Made by a program: the position numbers and the translations under genes. A DNA stretch of 40,236 bases, taken from Treponema sp. (GTDB lineage: Bacteria > Spirochaetota > Spirochaetia > Treponematales > Treponemataceae). How positions within the stretch are numbered: the stretch's first letter is position 1; each line of letters starts with the position of its first letter. The stretch spans positions 1-40,236 of the forward strand of contig JAAYNH010000083.1 in the NCBI GenBank assembly GCA_012520945.1, read 5' to 3'. The notes beneath the pieces are model-generated. The model saw nothing but the letters and a program-made list of their open reading frames with translations. It made no database searches and was not told the DNA's origin. Shown here piece after piece: positions 32,723-40,236 of this stretch.

Positions 32723-32800
32723 ATGTTAGAAACAATTGTTAAAGTCAGTGAAAATGGTCGTGAACAAGCGGCAGCTCTTCAAGAGTTAACTAGCGATTAA
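32723..32800 (+). pseudogene. 25-residue remnant, possibly a chemoreceptor tail
   Basis: ATG at 32723, then 25 codons with good coding character (LETIVKVSENGREQAAALQE) and a TAA. No ribosome site. The Glu/Gln/Ala helix resembles the end of a methyl-accepting chemotaxis protein, but it is too short to be sure. It abuts the broken 5' end of the fecR pseudogene. Confidence 0.35.
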
Positions 32801-32903
32801 TATTAATTTTTTTGAAATTTCATTGTATGACACAAACAAACTTTTCTCATAAAATATTTAATTTAGTTTATTTTGTAGATTTTATCTTTTATTCAGGTTT
32901 ATA

Positions 32904-32932
32904 TTGACAAATATATTTTCAAATGATATAAT
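32904..32932 (+). promoter_or_regulatory. Consensus sigma70 promoter of feoA-feoB
   Basis: TTGACA (32904-32909), 17-nt spacer, TATAAT (32927-32932): both hexamers are perfect. The start point falls near 32939. Confidence 0.8.
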
Positions 32933-32937
32933 TAAAA

Positions 32938-32955
32938 TGTTAGGATAAGCTAACA
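32938..32955. promoter_or_regulatory. Inverted repeat over the feo start point, candidate operator
   Basis: TGTTAG-gataag-CTAACA, perfect 6-bp arms, sits 6 nt after the -10 box and covers the predicted start point. The half-site GTTAG/CTAAC recalls DtxR-family boxes, whose centre differs; the regulator is not in the window. Confidence 0.5.
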
Positions 32956-32969
32956 AAAAAAGGATAATA

Positions 32970-33320
32970 ATGAAACTTTCAGAACTAAAACCCGGTGAAT
33001 CCGGAATTATTATAAACGTTGGCGGAACTGGTGCTCTCCGAAGACATTTGCTTGACATTGGACTTACGCCAAAAACGTCCGTATTTGTTAGAAAAGTGGC
33101 ACCCATTGGTGACCCGATAGAATTGTGCCTTCGCGGATATGAGTTAACCTTACGCCTTTCGGAAGCAGAACAAATTGAAATAGAAAAAACTAGCAATGGA
33201 TATGATTTTTCTATATGTAAAGGAAACTGCAATTGTTGTAATAACCACAGAAAAAGACGACGTTTTCGTTTATGGGGCAAACATACTCTTTGTGATAGCC
33301 AAAATTCTTTTAAAAACTAA
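32970..33320 (+). CDS. feoA: Ferrous iron transport protein FeoA with Cys-rich tail
   Basis: 116 residues. The first 75 form the SH3-like FeoA domain (LSELKPGESGIIINVGGTG, RRHLLDIGLTPKTSVFV, LRGYELTLRLSEAEQIEI). The remaining 40 residues add a cysteine cluster (ICKGNCNCC) and a basic stretch (HRKRRRF) not present in short FeoA proteins. An AAGGA ribosome site lies 6 nt before the ATG. It is the first gene of feoA-feoB and is thought to assist FeoB gating. Confidence 0.9.
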   Translation: MKLSELKPGESGIIINVGGTGALRRHLLDIGLTPKTSVFVRKVAPIGDPIELCLRGYELTLRLSEAEQIEIEKTSNGYDFSICKGNCNCCNNHRKRRRFRLWGKHTLCDSQNSFKN

Positions 33321-33346
33321 ACTTTTCGCAATAAGTGGAGAATTTT

Positions 33347-35401
33347 ATGAAACTTACCATCGCTTTAATAGGTAACCAAAACTGTGGTAAATCCACACTT
33401 TTTAATCAATTAACCGGAAGCAAACAGCATGTTGGAAACTTTCCCGGTGTTACCGTTGAAAAAAAAAGCGGTTTAATAAAACATCAGTTTGTGCATCCAC
33501 AAGATAATATTCACAAAATTCAAGTTGAATTAGTGGATTTACCGGGCATATATTCTCTTTCGCCCTATACACCTGAAGAAATTCTTACGCGCGATTTTCT
33601 CATAAATGAAAAAATTGATGCGGTAATTAATATTGTAGATGCCACAAATCTTGAGCGGAATTTATATTTAACATTACAACTAATGGAAATGCAACTGCCT
33701 ATGGTTCTAGCACTAAATATGATGGATGAAGTACTAAATGCCGGTAATTCCATTAATGTAGAAAAATTATCTAGCATGCTAGGCATTGATGTAGTTCCCA
33801 TTGTGGCAAACAAAGGAGATGGCATAACGGAATTAAGCCAAATTACAATTGAAAATGCGCTAAAAAACAAAGTACCTAGTAAAACGGATTTTTGTGAAGT
33901 AGGAAGTGCTTACCACAAAGCAATTCATGCCATAGCTCATTTAATTGAAAATAATGCACAAAAAGCAAAAATCCCTTTACGTTTTGCCGCAACAAAGTTA
34001 GTTGAAGGAGATGAAATAATTTTAAAAAAATTATCATTAAACAAAAATGAAACGGATATTTTAGAACATATTACAACAGAAATGGAATCGGAATTAGAAA
34101 CCGACCGCGAAGCTGCATTAGCAGACATGAGATATGCATTTATTGAAAAATGTACAAAATTAGCTGTAAATAAAGTTAGTGAAACAAAGGAACAACTTCG
34201 TTCCGTAAAAATTGACAAGGTTTTGACACATCGTATTTTTTCCATTCCAATTTTTATTGCAATCATGGCGATAATTTTTTATCTGACCTTTAATATAATC
34301 GGTGGCACTTTAAGTGATTGGCTTACAATTATTATTGACACTTTCACTGCATTTGTCGACAATGCTTTAACAAAAATAAATCTTGCTCCTCCTGTACACT
34401 CACTCATAATAAACGGTATTTTTGCCGGAGTCGGAAGTGTTTTATCTTTTTTACCTTTTATTATAGTATTGTTTTTTTTCTTATCTCTTTTAGAAGATTC
34501 AGGATATATGGCACGCATTGCTTTTGTGATGGACGGTTTTTTGCGTAAAATAGGACTTTCGGGCAAGTCCATTGTTCCAATGCTCATAGGCTTTGGTTGT
34601 TCCGTGCCTGCAATTATGGCAACACGTACATTAAATAGTCGTCGCGACAAACGCCTTACAATTTTTATTACTCCGTTTATGTCTTGTAGTGCAAAACTGC
34701 CTGTTTATGCATTATTATCTGCGGCTTTTTTTCCGGGCAAAGAAGTAATTGTTATGATATGTTTGTATCTTGGCGGAATAATCGTTGCAATTTTGTCTGC
34801 ACTTTTGTTGAAAAAAACCATATTTACAGGTAAACCCATTCCTTTTGTAATGGAACTTCCCGCATATAGAATGCCCACTGCTAAAACTTTAGCACTTCAT
34901 CTTTGGGAAAAAGCTCGCGACTTTTTAAAAAAAGCATTTACTGTAATTTTTATGGCAACGATTATTATTTGGTTTTTGCAAACTTTTAATTTCCGCTTTG
35001 AGATGATAGAAGATTCCGGCACAAGTATTTTAGCCGCCTTTGGTAAAGTTATCTCTCCCGTATTCAAACCTCTAGGATTCGATGACTGGAGACTCTCCAC
35101 CGCACTTATCACAGGACTTTCTGCGAAAGAAGTAGTCGTAAGTACACTAGCTGTTTTAACAGGAACAGGGGCGGAATTATCTGGAAGTGCAGGGTTGCAA
35201 AATGCTTTATCATCAATGATGTCTCCTCAAGCAGCTCTTGCATATTTAGTTTTTATTTTATTATATATGCCTTGCGTTGCCACATTAGCGGTAACTAAGC
35301 GCGAACTTGGCACAAAGCTTGCTATTTTTGCAGTAACTTTTCAAACAGTTACTGCATGGATTGTTGCATTCTTTGTGCACCTTGTCGCAAATTTTTTTTA
35401 G
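33347..35401 (+). CDS. feoB: Ferrous iron transporter FeoB
   Basis: 684 residues from the ATG at 33347 (MKLTIALIGNQNCGKSTLFN); GGAG lies 6 nt upstream, and a GTG four codons earlier overlaps that site. N-terminal G domain: GNQNCGKST (G1), VGNFPGVTVE (G2), DLPGIYSLSPY (G3), NMMDE (G4). A helical spacer follows, then the membrane part with two Gate-type segments (GFGCSVPAIMATRT and TGLSAKEVVVSTLAVL). It imports Fe2+ across the inner membrane. Ends 5 bp from the convergent DUF4340 gene. Confidence 0.96.
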   Translation: MKLTIALIGNQNCGKSTLFNQLTGSKQHVGNFPGVTVEKKSGLIKHQFVHPQDNIHKIQVELVDLPGIYSLSPYTPEEILTRDFLINEKIDAVINIVDATNLERNLYLTLQLMEMQLPMVLALNMMDEVLNAGNSINVEKLSSMLGIDVVPIVANKGDGITELSQITIENALKNKVPSKTDFCEVGSAYHKAIHAIAHLIENNAQKAKIPLRFAATKLVEGDEIILKKLSLNKNETDILEHITTEMESELETDREAALADMRYAFIEKCTKLAVNKVSETKEQLRSVKIDKVLTHRIFSIPIFIAIMAIIFYLTFNIIGGTLSDWLTIIIDTFTAFVDNALTKINLAPPVHSLIINGIFAGVGSVLSFLPFIIVLFFFLSLLEDSGYMARIAFVMDGFLRKIGLSGKSIVPMLIGFGCSVPAIMATRTLNSRRDKRLTIFITPFMSCSAKLPVYALLSAAFFPGKEVIVMICLYLGGIIVAILSALLLKKTIFTGKPIPFVMELPAYRMPTAKTLALHLWEKARDFLKKAFTVIFMATIIIWFLQTFNFRFEMIEDSGTSILAAFGKVISPVFKPLGFDDWRLSTALITGLSAKEVVVSTLAVLTGTGAELSGSAGLQNALSSMMSPQAALAYLVFILLYMPCVATLAVTKRELGTKLAIFAVTFQTVTAWIVAFFVHLVANFF

Positions 35402-35406
35402 ATATT

Positions 35407-36312
35407 TTATTGTAAATCTTTTAATGCTTTAATAAATTTCTCACCCGTATAGCTACTAACAAAAAATGCATACGGAATTTCAGAACACAAAATAAGATAT
35501 TTGCCTTCTTCGTCACTTTCATAAACTGCAACATTTATTTCACGATTTTGCACAGTCATTGTCATATTTACTAAAGAATAAGAGGGCAATTTAGTATTTT
35601 CAGAAGCAAAACTTTGAACACGCAAATTAGTCAAACCGGCAACCCAAGAATTTACTTTTTCAATATTTAGTTTTCCATCTTGAATAGATTTACCATTTTG
35701 TGAAACAAGAGTCCAAACAGACGGCTCCCCTACTTTAGCTATTTCATAATTAATATCTTTTGTAGTAACAGAAATTTTCATAATATCCGAAACATTTAAT
35801 GCATAAACATTTTTATCACGCAAATCGTCTACTGAAACGCTTGCATTGCTTAATAAATTTCCTGAAACTAATTTTATAGCTTTATCATTATCTAAAGTAA
35901 TGTAGGACTGCTGTCCTGTAGCGGCACTCTTGCCTATTTTAACTGTGCGTAATTCTTTACCTTTTTCACTTAATGTAACAAATAGTGCATTATTGTCATT
36001 TAAGCCATAACGTTCATCATCGCCGTTTTTAGAAACTGTGTCCAAAACACGAATGCTTTTCATATCATTCAAAATATTTTCAACTGCATTTGCATCTGCA
36101 GGATATTTTGATTCATTAATGAGCCACTTACCTTCGGTTTTGGACAAAACTGTTTTTTCACCATTAATACCACGTGTGATAACAATTTGATCGGGATTAC
36201 CCTCAAGATTAAAATCTTTAATTTGAGTCCTGTTTGAAAAAACAAGTTGTAATATATAAACCAAAGCTAAAATGGCAATGGCAGAAAGTAAAAATATTTT
36301 TCTTTTATTCAT
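35407..36312 (-). CDS. DUF4340-domain protein of the Gld-like ABC system
   Basis: 301 residues from the ATG at 36310-36312, with GGAGG 5 nt upstream (an ATG five codons earlier overlaps that site). An N-terminal membrane helix (IFLLSAIAILALVYILQLVF) anchors a periplasmic domain with the DUF4340 pattern (ITRGINGEKTVLSKTEGKWLI, YPADANAVENILNDM, RYGLNDNNALFVTL, IGKSAATGQQSYI). This domain commonly follows GldG-type proteins. It is last in the four-gene unit, 18 bp after the gldG-like gene. Exact role unknown. Confidence 0.8.
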   Translation of the reverse strand: MNKRKIFLLSAIAILALVYILQLVFSNRTQIKDFNLEGNPDQIVITRGINGEKTVLSKTEGKWLINESKYPADANAVENILNDMKSIRVLDTVSKNGDDERYGLNDNNALFVTLSEKGKELRTVKIGKSAATGQQSYITLDNDKAIKLVSGNLLSNASVSVDDLRDKNVYALNVSDIMKISVTTKDINYEIAKVGEPSVWTLVSQNGKSIQDGKLNIEKVNSWVAGLTNLRVQSFASENTKLPSYSLVNMTMTVQNREINVAVYESDEEGKYLILCSEIPYAFFVSSYTGEKFIKALKDLQ

Positions 36313-36330
36313 TTTTCCTCCAATCATAAA

Positions 36331-38460
36331 CTATTTTATTTGTCTGGAATCGTTTGCATTATAACGATTGCGAATGCGTTTGCGTCTGGAAACTCTGGAA
36401 CGCCAAACAATAAACCCTCCTAAGGCTACTAAAATAGGCAAGCCGTACTGGTTAAACGCTTTTGCCGTGCTAATAGCAGGTTTACTCACTTTCTTCAATG
36501 TATCTAATGCTAAACCTTTTGTTCTCATGGCACATAAATCTTCATTACCATTCATATAATCAATAGCATTACGAATAAAAAGTGCAATTGGCTGTCTTCC
36601 GCTTTCATCAATTACTTGTGAAGTTGTGATACTGGAAGTTGTTGTCACAAAAATTTTACCTTTTTGAACACTGCTTTTTATGTGATTTTCAGCAGCCATT
36701 GCAACTTCACCGGCCATTTTTGCAGATTTTTTTTCTTCCGCACTTGCAACTTTTTCTTCATCTAATACTTCAGTTATAACTGGATTTTCAAACGCACTGT
36801 CAAAATTTCCTTCCAAAAGAACAGCTAAATTTTCTTTTTTCATCGTTTCTTTTGCAGGCACACTCATCATCATAGGATTCAAAACGATATTGTTTGCCAT
36901 GAGCCAAGATTCTGCAGAACTATTTGCTAAAATTGTTGCAGTATGTTTTGCATTTTCAGGAATTTCAACATCAATTGAACCGGGATTAACCATAATCACA
37001 AAACCCAAATTTTTTGTAATAGGATGCTTTTTGTTCAAACCGTCCTTTTGCAAAATCGGTGCAAAATACAATGCAACTTTACCAAGACGTTGATCCATCG
37101 TTTCATAACAATTTTTATCCAAAACATAATTTTTGCCTAATTTAACACCGTGTTTTGTCAAAAGTTTTTCCAAACCCGTATCAATAGGTACATATTGTGG
37201 TTGTTGATAATATGACATTTGTCCTTGCATCGTTATTTCTTCAAAAGGATCAATAAAAAGTATTAAATTACCGCCTTTCATTAAAAACTGATCTATTTTA
37301 TAAAGCTCCAAATCACTGAAAGATTGTTTTGGTCCATTAATCACTATAGAAGTAATATTTGCAGGAATGTCTTCATCTGACAAATCAAGCGAATAAAATT
37401 CATAAGTATCTGAAACAATTGATGCCAAAGGTGCAGAACCGGAATTCTTATCACTCAAATCTTTTTCGCCATGTCCTACAACGTAGCCAACAACTGACGA
37501 TTTTGAAACTAACGACTGCAAACTTTCCGTAATCGATTCTTCAAGATTATCCAAACCGCTTATACCAAAATTACCGAAAAATCCACGAACCAACTGCAAT
37601 GGCACAATGCGAAAATTATCTCCATATTCCAACACCATACCGATGACACCTTCGTCCATTCCGCTTTGTGAATTTTTATCTTTCCAAGTAATTTTTTGCA
37701 TTCCGTATTTTGATACAATCTCTGCAATTTGTTCTGAACTGGGATCTACTTTTTCATAAGAAATACGATCACGATTTTTTCGATTCACCGTATTATATGC
37801 TTCATTTACAACTTTATCCAAGTAATCGAATCCGTTGATATTAAAAGCCTTTAATTTAGATGAAGCATACAAAGTCATTTTTACTTTTGATGAAAGACCT
37901 GCCAATGTATTTGTCGTTGCTATCATCTTGCTCATTGTTGTTGTAATTTTATATTCCAGACCTTCGGCACTTTGTAAACCGTCTAAAAGCTCAATTCTGT
38001 CCGAATATGTTAAAACAATTCCCATATAAGCGTTTTTGAAACCCACTTCATTATCTTTTACTTCTTGAATTTGAATTTGCCTCAAGTTATAATCACGAGC
38101 CATATTCTGATTTTCAGGTTTATCCATATCAAAAAATTCATATGAAAAATTATCATTTGCTTTACCTGAATATTCTACAAGTAAATCATGCACGTATTGC
38201 TCAACGGAATTATACGGTGAAGGTAATTTTTTTGTAAAAAAAACTTTTACGGAAAGAGGTTCTTCTAAATTTTTAACAACTTGCACTGAAGCTTTTGAAA
38301 GCGAATATGAACGTGCAGATGTTAAGTCAAGGCGAAAAAAAGCATGACTTCCGACAAGATTTAAAAGAACAAGAAATACAACGAAAAGAACAAAATCACT
38401 GTCCGAACTTTTTATCCATGACCAAAATCGTTTGAAAATATTATTGTTTTTATTTTCCAT
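36331..38460 (-). CDS. GldG-like ABC auxiliary protein
   Basis: 709 residues. A membrane helix near residues 23-42 (FVLFVVFLVLLNLVGSHAFF) is followed by FRLDLTSARSYSLSKASVQVVKNLEEPLSVKVFFTKKLPSPYN, the GldG N-terminal signature, a periplasmic domain, then SSVVGYVVGHGEKDL and GGNLILFIDPFEE, and a C-terminal helix (LPILVALGGFIVWRS) ending in a basic tail. The stop/start with the permease overlaps by 1 bp (TAATG), with a GGGAGG site. Part of an exporter-like ABC system named for gliding bacteria; spirochaetes do not glide that way, so the substrate is open. Confidence 0.85.
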   Translation of the reverse strand: MENKNNNIFKRFWSWIKSSDSDFVLFVVFLVLLNLVGSHAFFRLDLTSARSYSLSKASVQVVKNLEEPLSVKVFFTKKLPSPYNSVEQYVHDLLVEYSGKANDNFSYEFFDMDKPENQNMARDYNLRQIQIQEVKDNEVGFKNAYMGIVLTYSDRIELLDGLQSAEGLEYKITTTMSKMIATTNTLAGLSSKVKMTLYASSKLKAFNINGFDYLDKVVNEAYNTVNRKNRDRISYEKVDPSSEQIAEIVSKYGMQKITWKDKNSQSGMDEGVIGMVLEYGDNFRIVPLQLVRGFFGNFGISGLDNLEESITESLQSLVSKSSVVGYVVGHGEKDLSDKNSGSAPLASIVSDTYEFYSLDLSDEDIPANITSIVINGPKQSFSDLELYKIDQFLMKGGNLILFIDPFEEITMQGQMSYYQQPQYVPIDTGLEKLLTKHGVKLGKNYVLDKNCYETMDQRLGKVALYFAPILQKDGLNKKHPITKNLGFVIMVNPGSIDVEIPENAKHTATILANSSAESWLMANNIVLNPMMMSVPAKETMKKENLAVLLEGNFDSAFENPVITEVLDEEKVASAEEKKSAKMAGEVAMAAENHIKSSVQKGKIFVTTTSSITTSQVIDESGRQPIALFIRNAIDYMNGNEDLCAMRTKGLALDTLKKVSKPAISTAKAFNQYGLPILVALGGFIVWRSRVSRRKRIRNRYNANDSRQIK

Positions 38461-39182
38461 TATGCTGCCCTCCCTGCTGAAAGTGATTTTACAGTCATGG
38501 AAAAAAATAAAACGGTTAAAGAAATAAAATAAAGTAAATCACGACTGTCCAAAATGCCTCTTGAAATTGACGAAAAGTGACTGCCTGCACTGAAAAAAGC
38601 TAAAAAATTTACAATACCGGCAGGTAAAAGGAAAAGAAAACTTTCAATCATTACCAATAAAATGGAAATAGAAAATGCAATAAAAAAAGCGATAATTTGA
38701 TTTTTTGTTACGGATGACGCAAATACACCGATGGCGGAAAAACTTCCTGCTAAAAAAATCGCTCCGATATAACCGCCTAAAATGGGTCCATAATCGGGAG
38801 AACCGAAAATAGCGGCAGTCAAAACATAAAACAATGTTGGAGCTAACATTGCACAACTGAAAATAAAGCTCGCCAAATATTTACCCAAAACTACATCAAA
38901 GCATGTAACGGGTAATGTCATCAATGTTTCCAAACTACCGCTTCTGGTTTCTTCTGAAAAAACTCGCATTGTAAGTGCAGGAATGAAAAAAGAAAACAAA
39001 ATTGGCAATAATCCAAAAAAGTTGCGCAAGTCCGCTCTTCCGATTATGAAAAATGTTGAAAAAAATAATAAACCTGAAAAAATTAAAAAAAGTCCGGTAA
39101 CGATATATGCAATCGGACTTGTAAAATATGCGGAAAGTTCCCGTTTTAATATTACACAAACAGGAGATTTTGCCTTTGTCAT
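38460..39182 (-). CDS. ABC-2 type permease (GldF-like)
   Basis: 240 residues with six predicted membrane helices: VILKRELSAYFTSPIAYIV at the N-terminus, then FFIPALTMRVFSEETRSGSLETLMTLPV, the conserved ABC-2 loop, and later GYIGAIFLAGSFSAIGVFASS. It forms the membrane channel for the ATPase encoded just upstream. The ATG overlaps the ATPase stop by 1 bp; GGAGG lies 9 nt before the ATG. Confidence 0.88.
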   Translation of the reverse strand: MTKAKSPVCVILKRELSAYFTSPIAYIVTGLFLIFSGLLFFSTFFIIGRADLRNFFGLLPILFSFFIPALTMRVFSEETRSGSLETLMTLPVTCFDVVLGKYLASFIFSCAMLAPTLFYVLTAAIFGSPDYGPILGGYIGAIFLAGSFSAIGVFASSVTKNQIIAFFIAFSISILLVMIESFLFLLPAGIVNFLAFFSAGSHFSSISRGILDSRDLLYFISLTVLFFSMTVKSLSAGRAA

Positions 39183-40138
39183 TATAAATTACCTCCTACA
39201 GTCAATGTGCGGAATACGTCTTCAATTGAATTGCGTTGCATAGACATCTCATACAATGTCCAACCACGACGATTTACCAAGTTAAAAACATCTTTACGCA
39301 CATCAGTATCTCCTGAGATGGACAAACTTGCACACGTGATTTTGTCCCCTTCACTCAACAATGGAGCATCTTCTGTTTCATAAGGATTAACTGAAGCAAC
39401 TGCGAAAATTTCTTTTGCGTCTTTTACAAAATCATCATAGTCAACACCACTTACAATTAAATTAACACTGGCAGAACTACCGTAACGATTGCGTAATTCA
39501 GGAGTTGGACTGTCGGCAACAATTTTACCTTTGGAAATAATTATTACGCGGTCACAAAGATTTTCCACTTCACTCAAAATATGTGTTGAAATTATGACTG
39601 TACGCGTTTTTCCAATTTCTTTAATGAGCGAACGCACTTCACCAATTTGATTTGGATCAAGACCGCTTGTAGGTTCGTCTAAAATTAAAATTTCAGGGTC
39701 ATTAATCAAAGAATGTGCTAAACCTACTCTTTGTCTGTACCCGCGCGAAAGCTCAGAAATATTTTTGTGCATAACTTCGTGCAAACCACAAACATCTGCC
39801 AAATGCGGCACTTTTTCTTGAGCATTCACCACCTGCATATCGGCAACATATTTTAAATAATCTTCTACAATCATATCGCTGTAAAGTGGTGCACTTTCCG
39901 GCATATAACCGATTTTTTTCTTTGCTTCACGCGGATTCGTATTTATATCTTCGCCATCAATTTTTATGATTCCACTTGATGATTCTAAAAAACCCGTAAC
40001 CATCCGCATCGTTGTAGTTTTGCCCGCGCCATTAGGACCAAGAAGTCCAACAATCTCACCTGTTTTAATGGAAAAACTAATATTATCCACAGCAAGAAAA
40101 TTGCCAAAGGCTCGGGACACATTTTCAACTTCTATCAT
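39182..40138 (-). CDS. ABC transporter ATP-binding protein (GldA-like)
   Basis: 318 residues from the ATG at 40136-40138 (MIEVENVSRAFGNFLAVDNI), with GGAGG 6 nt upstream; the longer frame adds ten unlikely residues. Walker A is GLLGPNGAGKTTT, the signature ELSRGYRQRVGLAHSL, Walker B ILILDEPTSGLDPNQ, and the switch His lies in ISTHILSE. The C-terminal 90 residues are an accessory domain common in this exporter group. First gene of the four-gene unit. Confidence 0.92.
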   Translation of the reverse strand: MIEVENVSRAFGNFLAVDNISFSIKTGEIVGLLGPNGAGKTTTMRMVTGFLESSSGIIKIDGEDINTNPREAKKKIGYMPESAPLYSDMIVEDYLKYVADMQVVNAQEKVPHLADVCGLHEVMHKNISELSRGYRQRVGLAHSLINDPEILILDEPTSGLDPNQIGEVRSLIKEIGKTRTVIISTHILSEVENLCDRVIIISKGKIVADSPTPELRNRYGSSASVNLIVSGVDYDDFVKDAKEIFAVASVNPYETEDAPLLSEGDKITCASLSISGDTDVRKDVFNLVNRRGWTLYEMSMQRNSIEDVFRTLTVGGNL

Positions 40139-40176
40139 GTATCCTCCAAGTATTTTTAAAATATACAATTATATTT

Positions 40177-40206
40177 ATTATATACTAAACAATGTTACTT
40201 TGTAAA
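40177..40206 (-). promoter_or_regulatory. Sigma70 promoter of the Gld-like ABC unit
   Basis: Minus strand TTTACA (40201-40206), 18-nt spacer, TATAAT (40177-40182). The leader is about 32 nt with GGAGG. Confidence 0.6.
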
Positions 40207-40236
40207 TGTTACACAAAAAACTTGTTACACAAAAAA
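40193..40236. repeat. TGTTAC repeats at the ABC promoter
   Basis: TGTTAC occurs at 40193, 40207 and 40223. The last two sit in a 14-bp exact repeat (TGTTACACAAAAAA at 40207-40220 and 40223-40236) reaching the window edge. They overlap and lie upstream of the -35, where an activator could bind. Confidence 0.5.

Noticed and set aside
34509-34525. Second sigma54-like match (TGGCAC then TTGC) in feoB
   Set aside because: The spacer is 3 nt rather than 5, so the -24/-12 geometry is wrong, and it is inside coding sequence.
35308-35322. A TGGCAC-N5-TTGC sequence on the plus strand matching the sigma54 consensus
   Set aside because: It lies inside the feoB coding end and the next gene is on the opposite strand, so there is nothing for it to transcribe; probably chance. 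It also shows that a lone match is weak without context, unlike the one before the sigma factor.

Overview
The window looks like a piece of a low-GC (by eye roughly 30% GC) Treponema-type spirochaete chromosome, probably from a gut or rumen lineage. The support is a flgB-flgC-fliE flagellar cluster, Na+-pump oxaloacetate decarboxylase genes, a secreted pectinesterase, indolepyruvate oxidoreductase with phenylacetate-CoA ligase, FecR-type and Gld-type genes, and no phage or transposon genes. The species cannot be named from sequence alone.

Layout. 1-1900: a cut-off unknown gene, then fliE, flgC, flgB and a small acidic-tailed membrane protein, all on the minus strand. 1950-3368: hisH-hisF. 3433-8466: peptidoglycan precursor genes murE-ddl-(dapF-like)-murD. 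8550-12629: oadGAB (transcribed oadG, oadA, oadB), where oadA carries three biotinyl domains. 12816-16541: pectinesterase and a long RluA-type pseudouridine synthase. 16614-17615: a histidine phosphatase, tRNA-Lys and tRNA-Arg. 17617-19886: murI with a zinc-ribbon gene, and a divergent pentapeptide/degenerate MBL pair. 19843-21391: an apparently frameshifted lipoprotein metallopeptidase. 21438-24096: an unknown gene, tsaD and a divergent polysaccharide deacetylase. 24298-25119: a secondary sigma70-family factor with a consensus sigma54 promoter. 25363-26325: an outer-membrane-like protein. 26391-26650: a helically phased CGAAT repeat element. 26755-31035: thrH, then paaK, iorB and iorA. 31089-32800: a decayed fecR region. 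32904-35401: feoA-feoB with promoter and candidate operator. 35407-40138: a Gld-like ABC system.

Four observations stand out. (1) Fourteen first-in-unit genes have a recognisable -10 box, usually with a well-spaced -35, ending only 6-11 nt before the start codon and no Shine-Dalgarno, whereas operon-internal genes mostly have Shine-Dalgarno sites; this suggests widespread leaderless transcription. (2) The secondary sigma factor is preceded by a consensus TGGCAC-N5-TTGC element, suggesting an RpoN-to-sigma-factor cascade like the one known in Borrelia. (3) oadA has three near-identical biotin carrier domains. (4) A DapF-like protein inside the mur cluster has lost one catalytic cysteine and other substrate residues.

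All calls come from reading the sequence; no database search was run.
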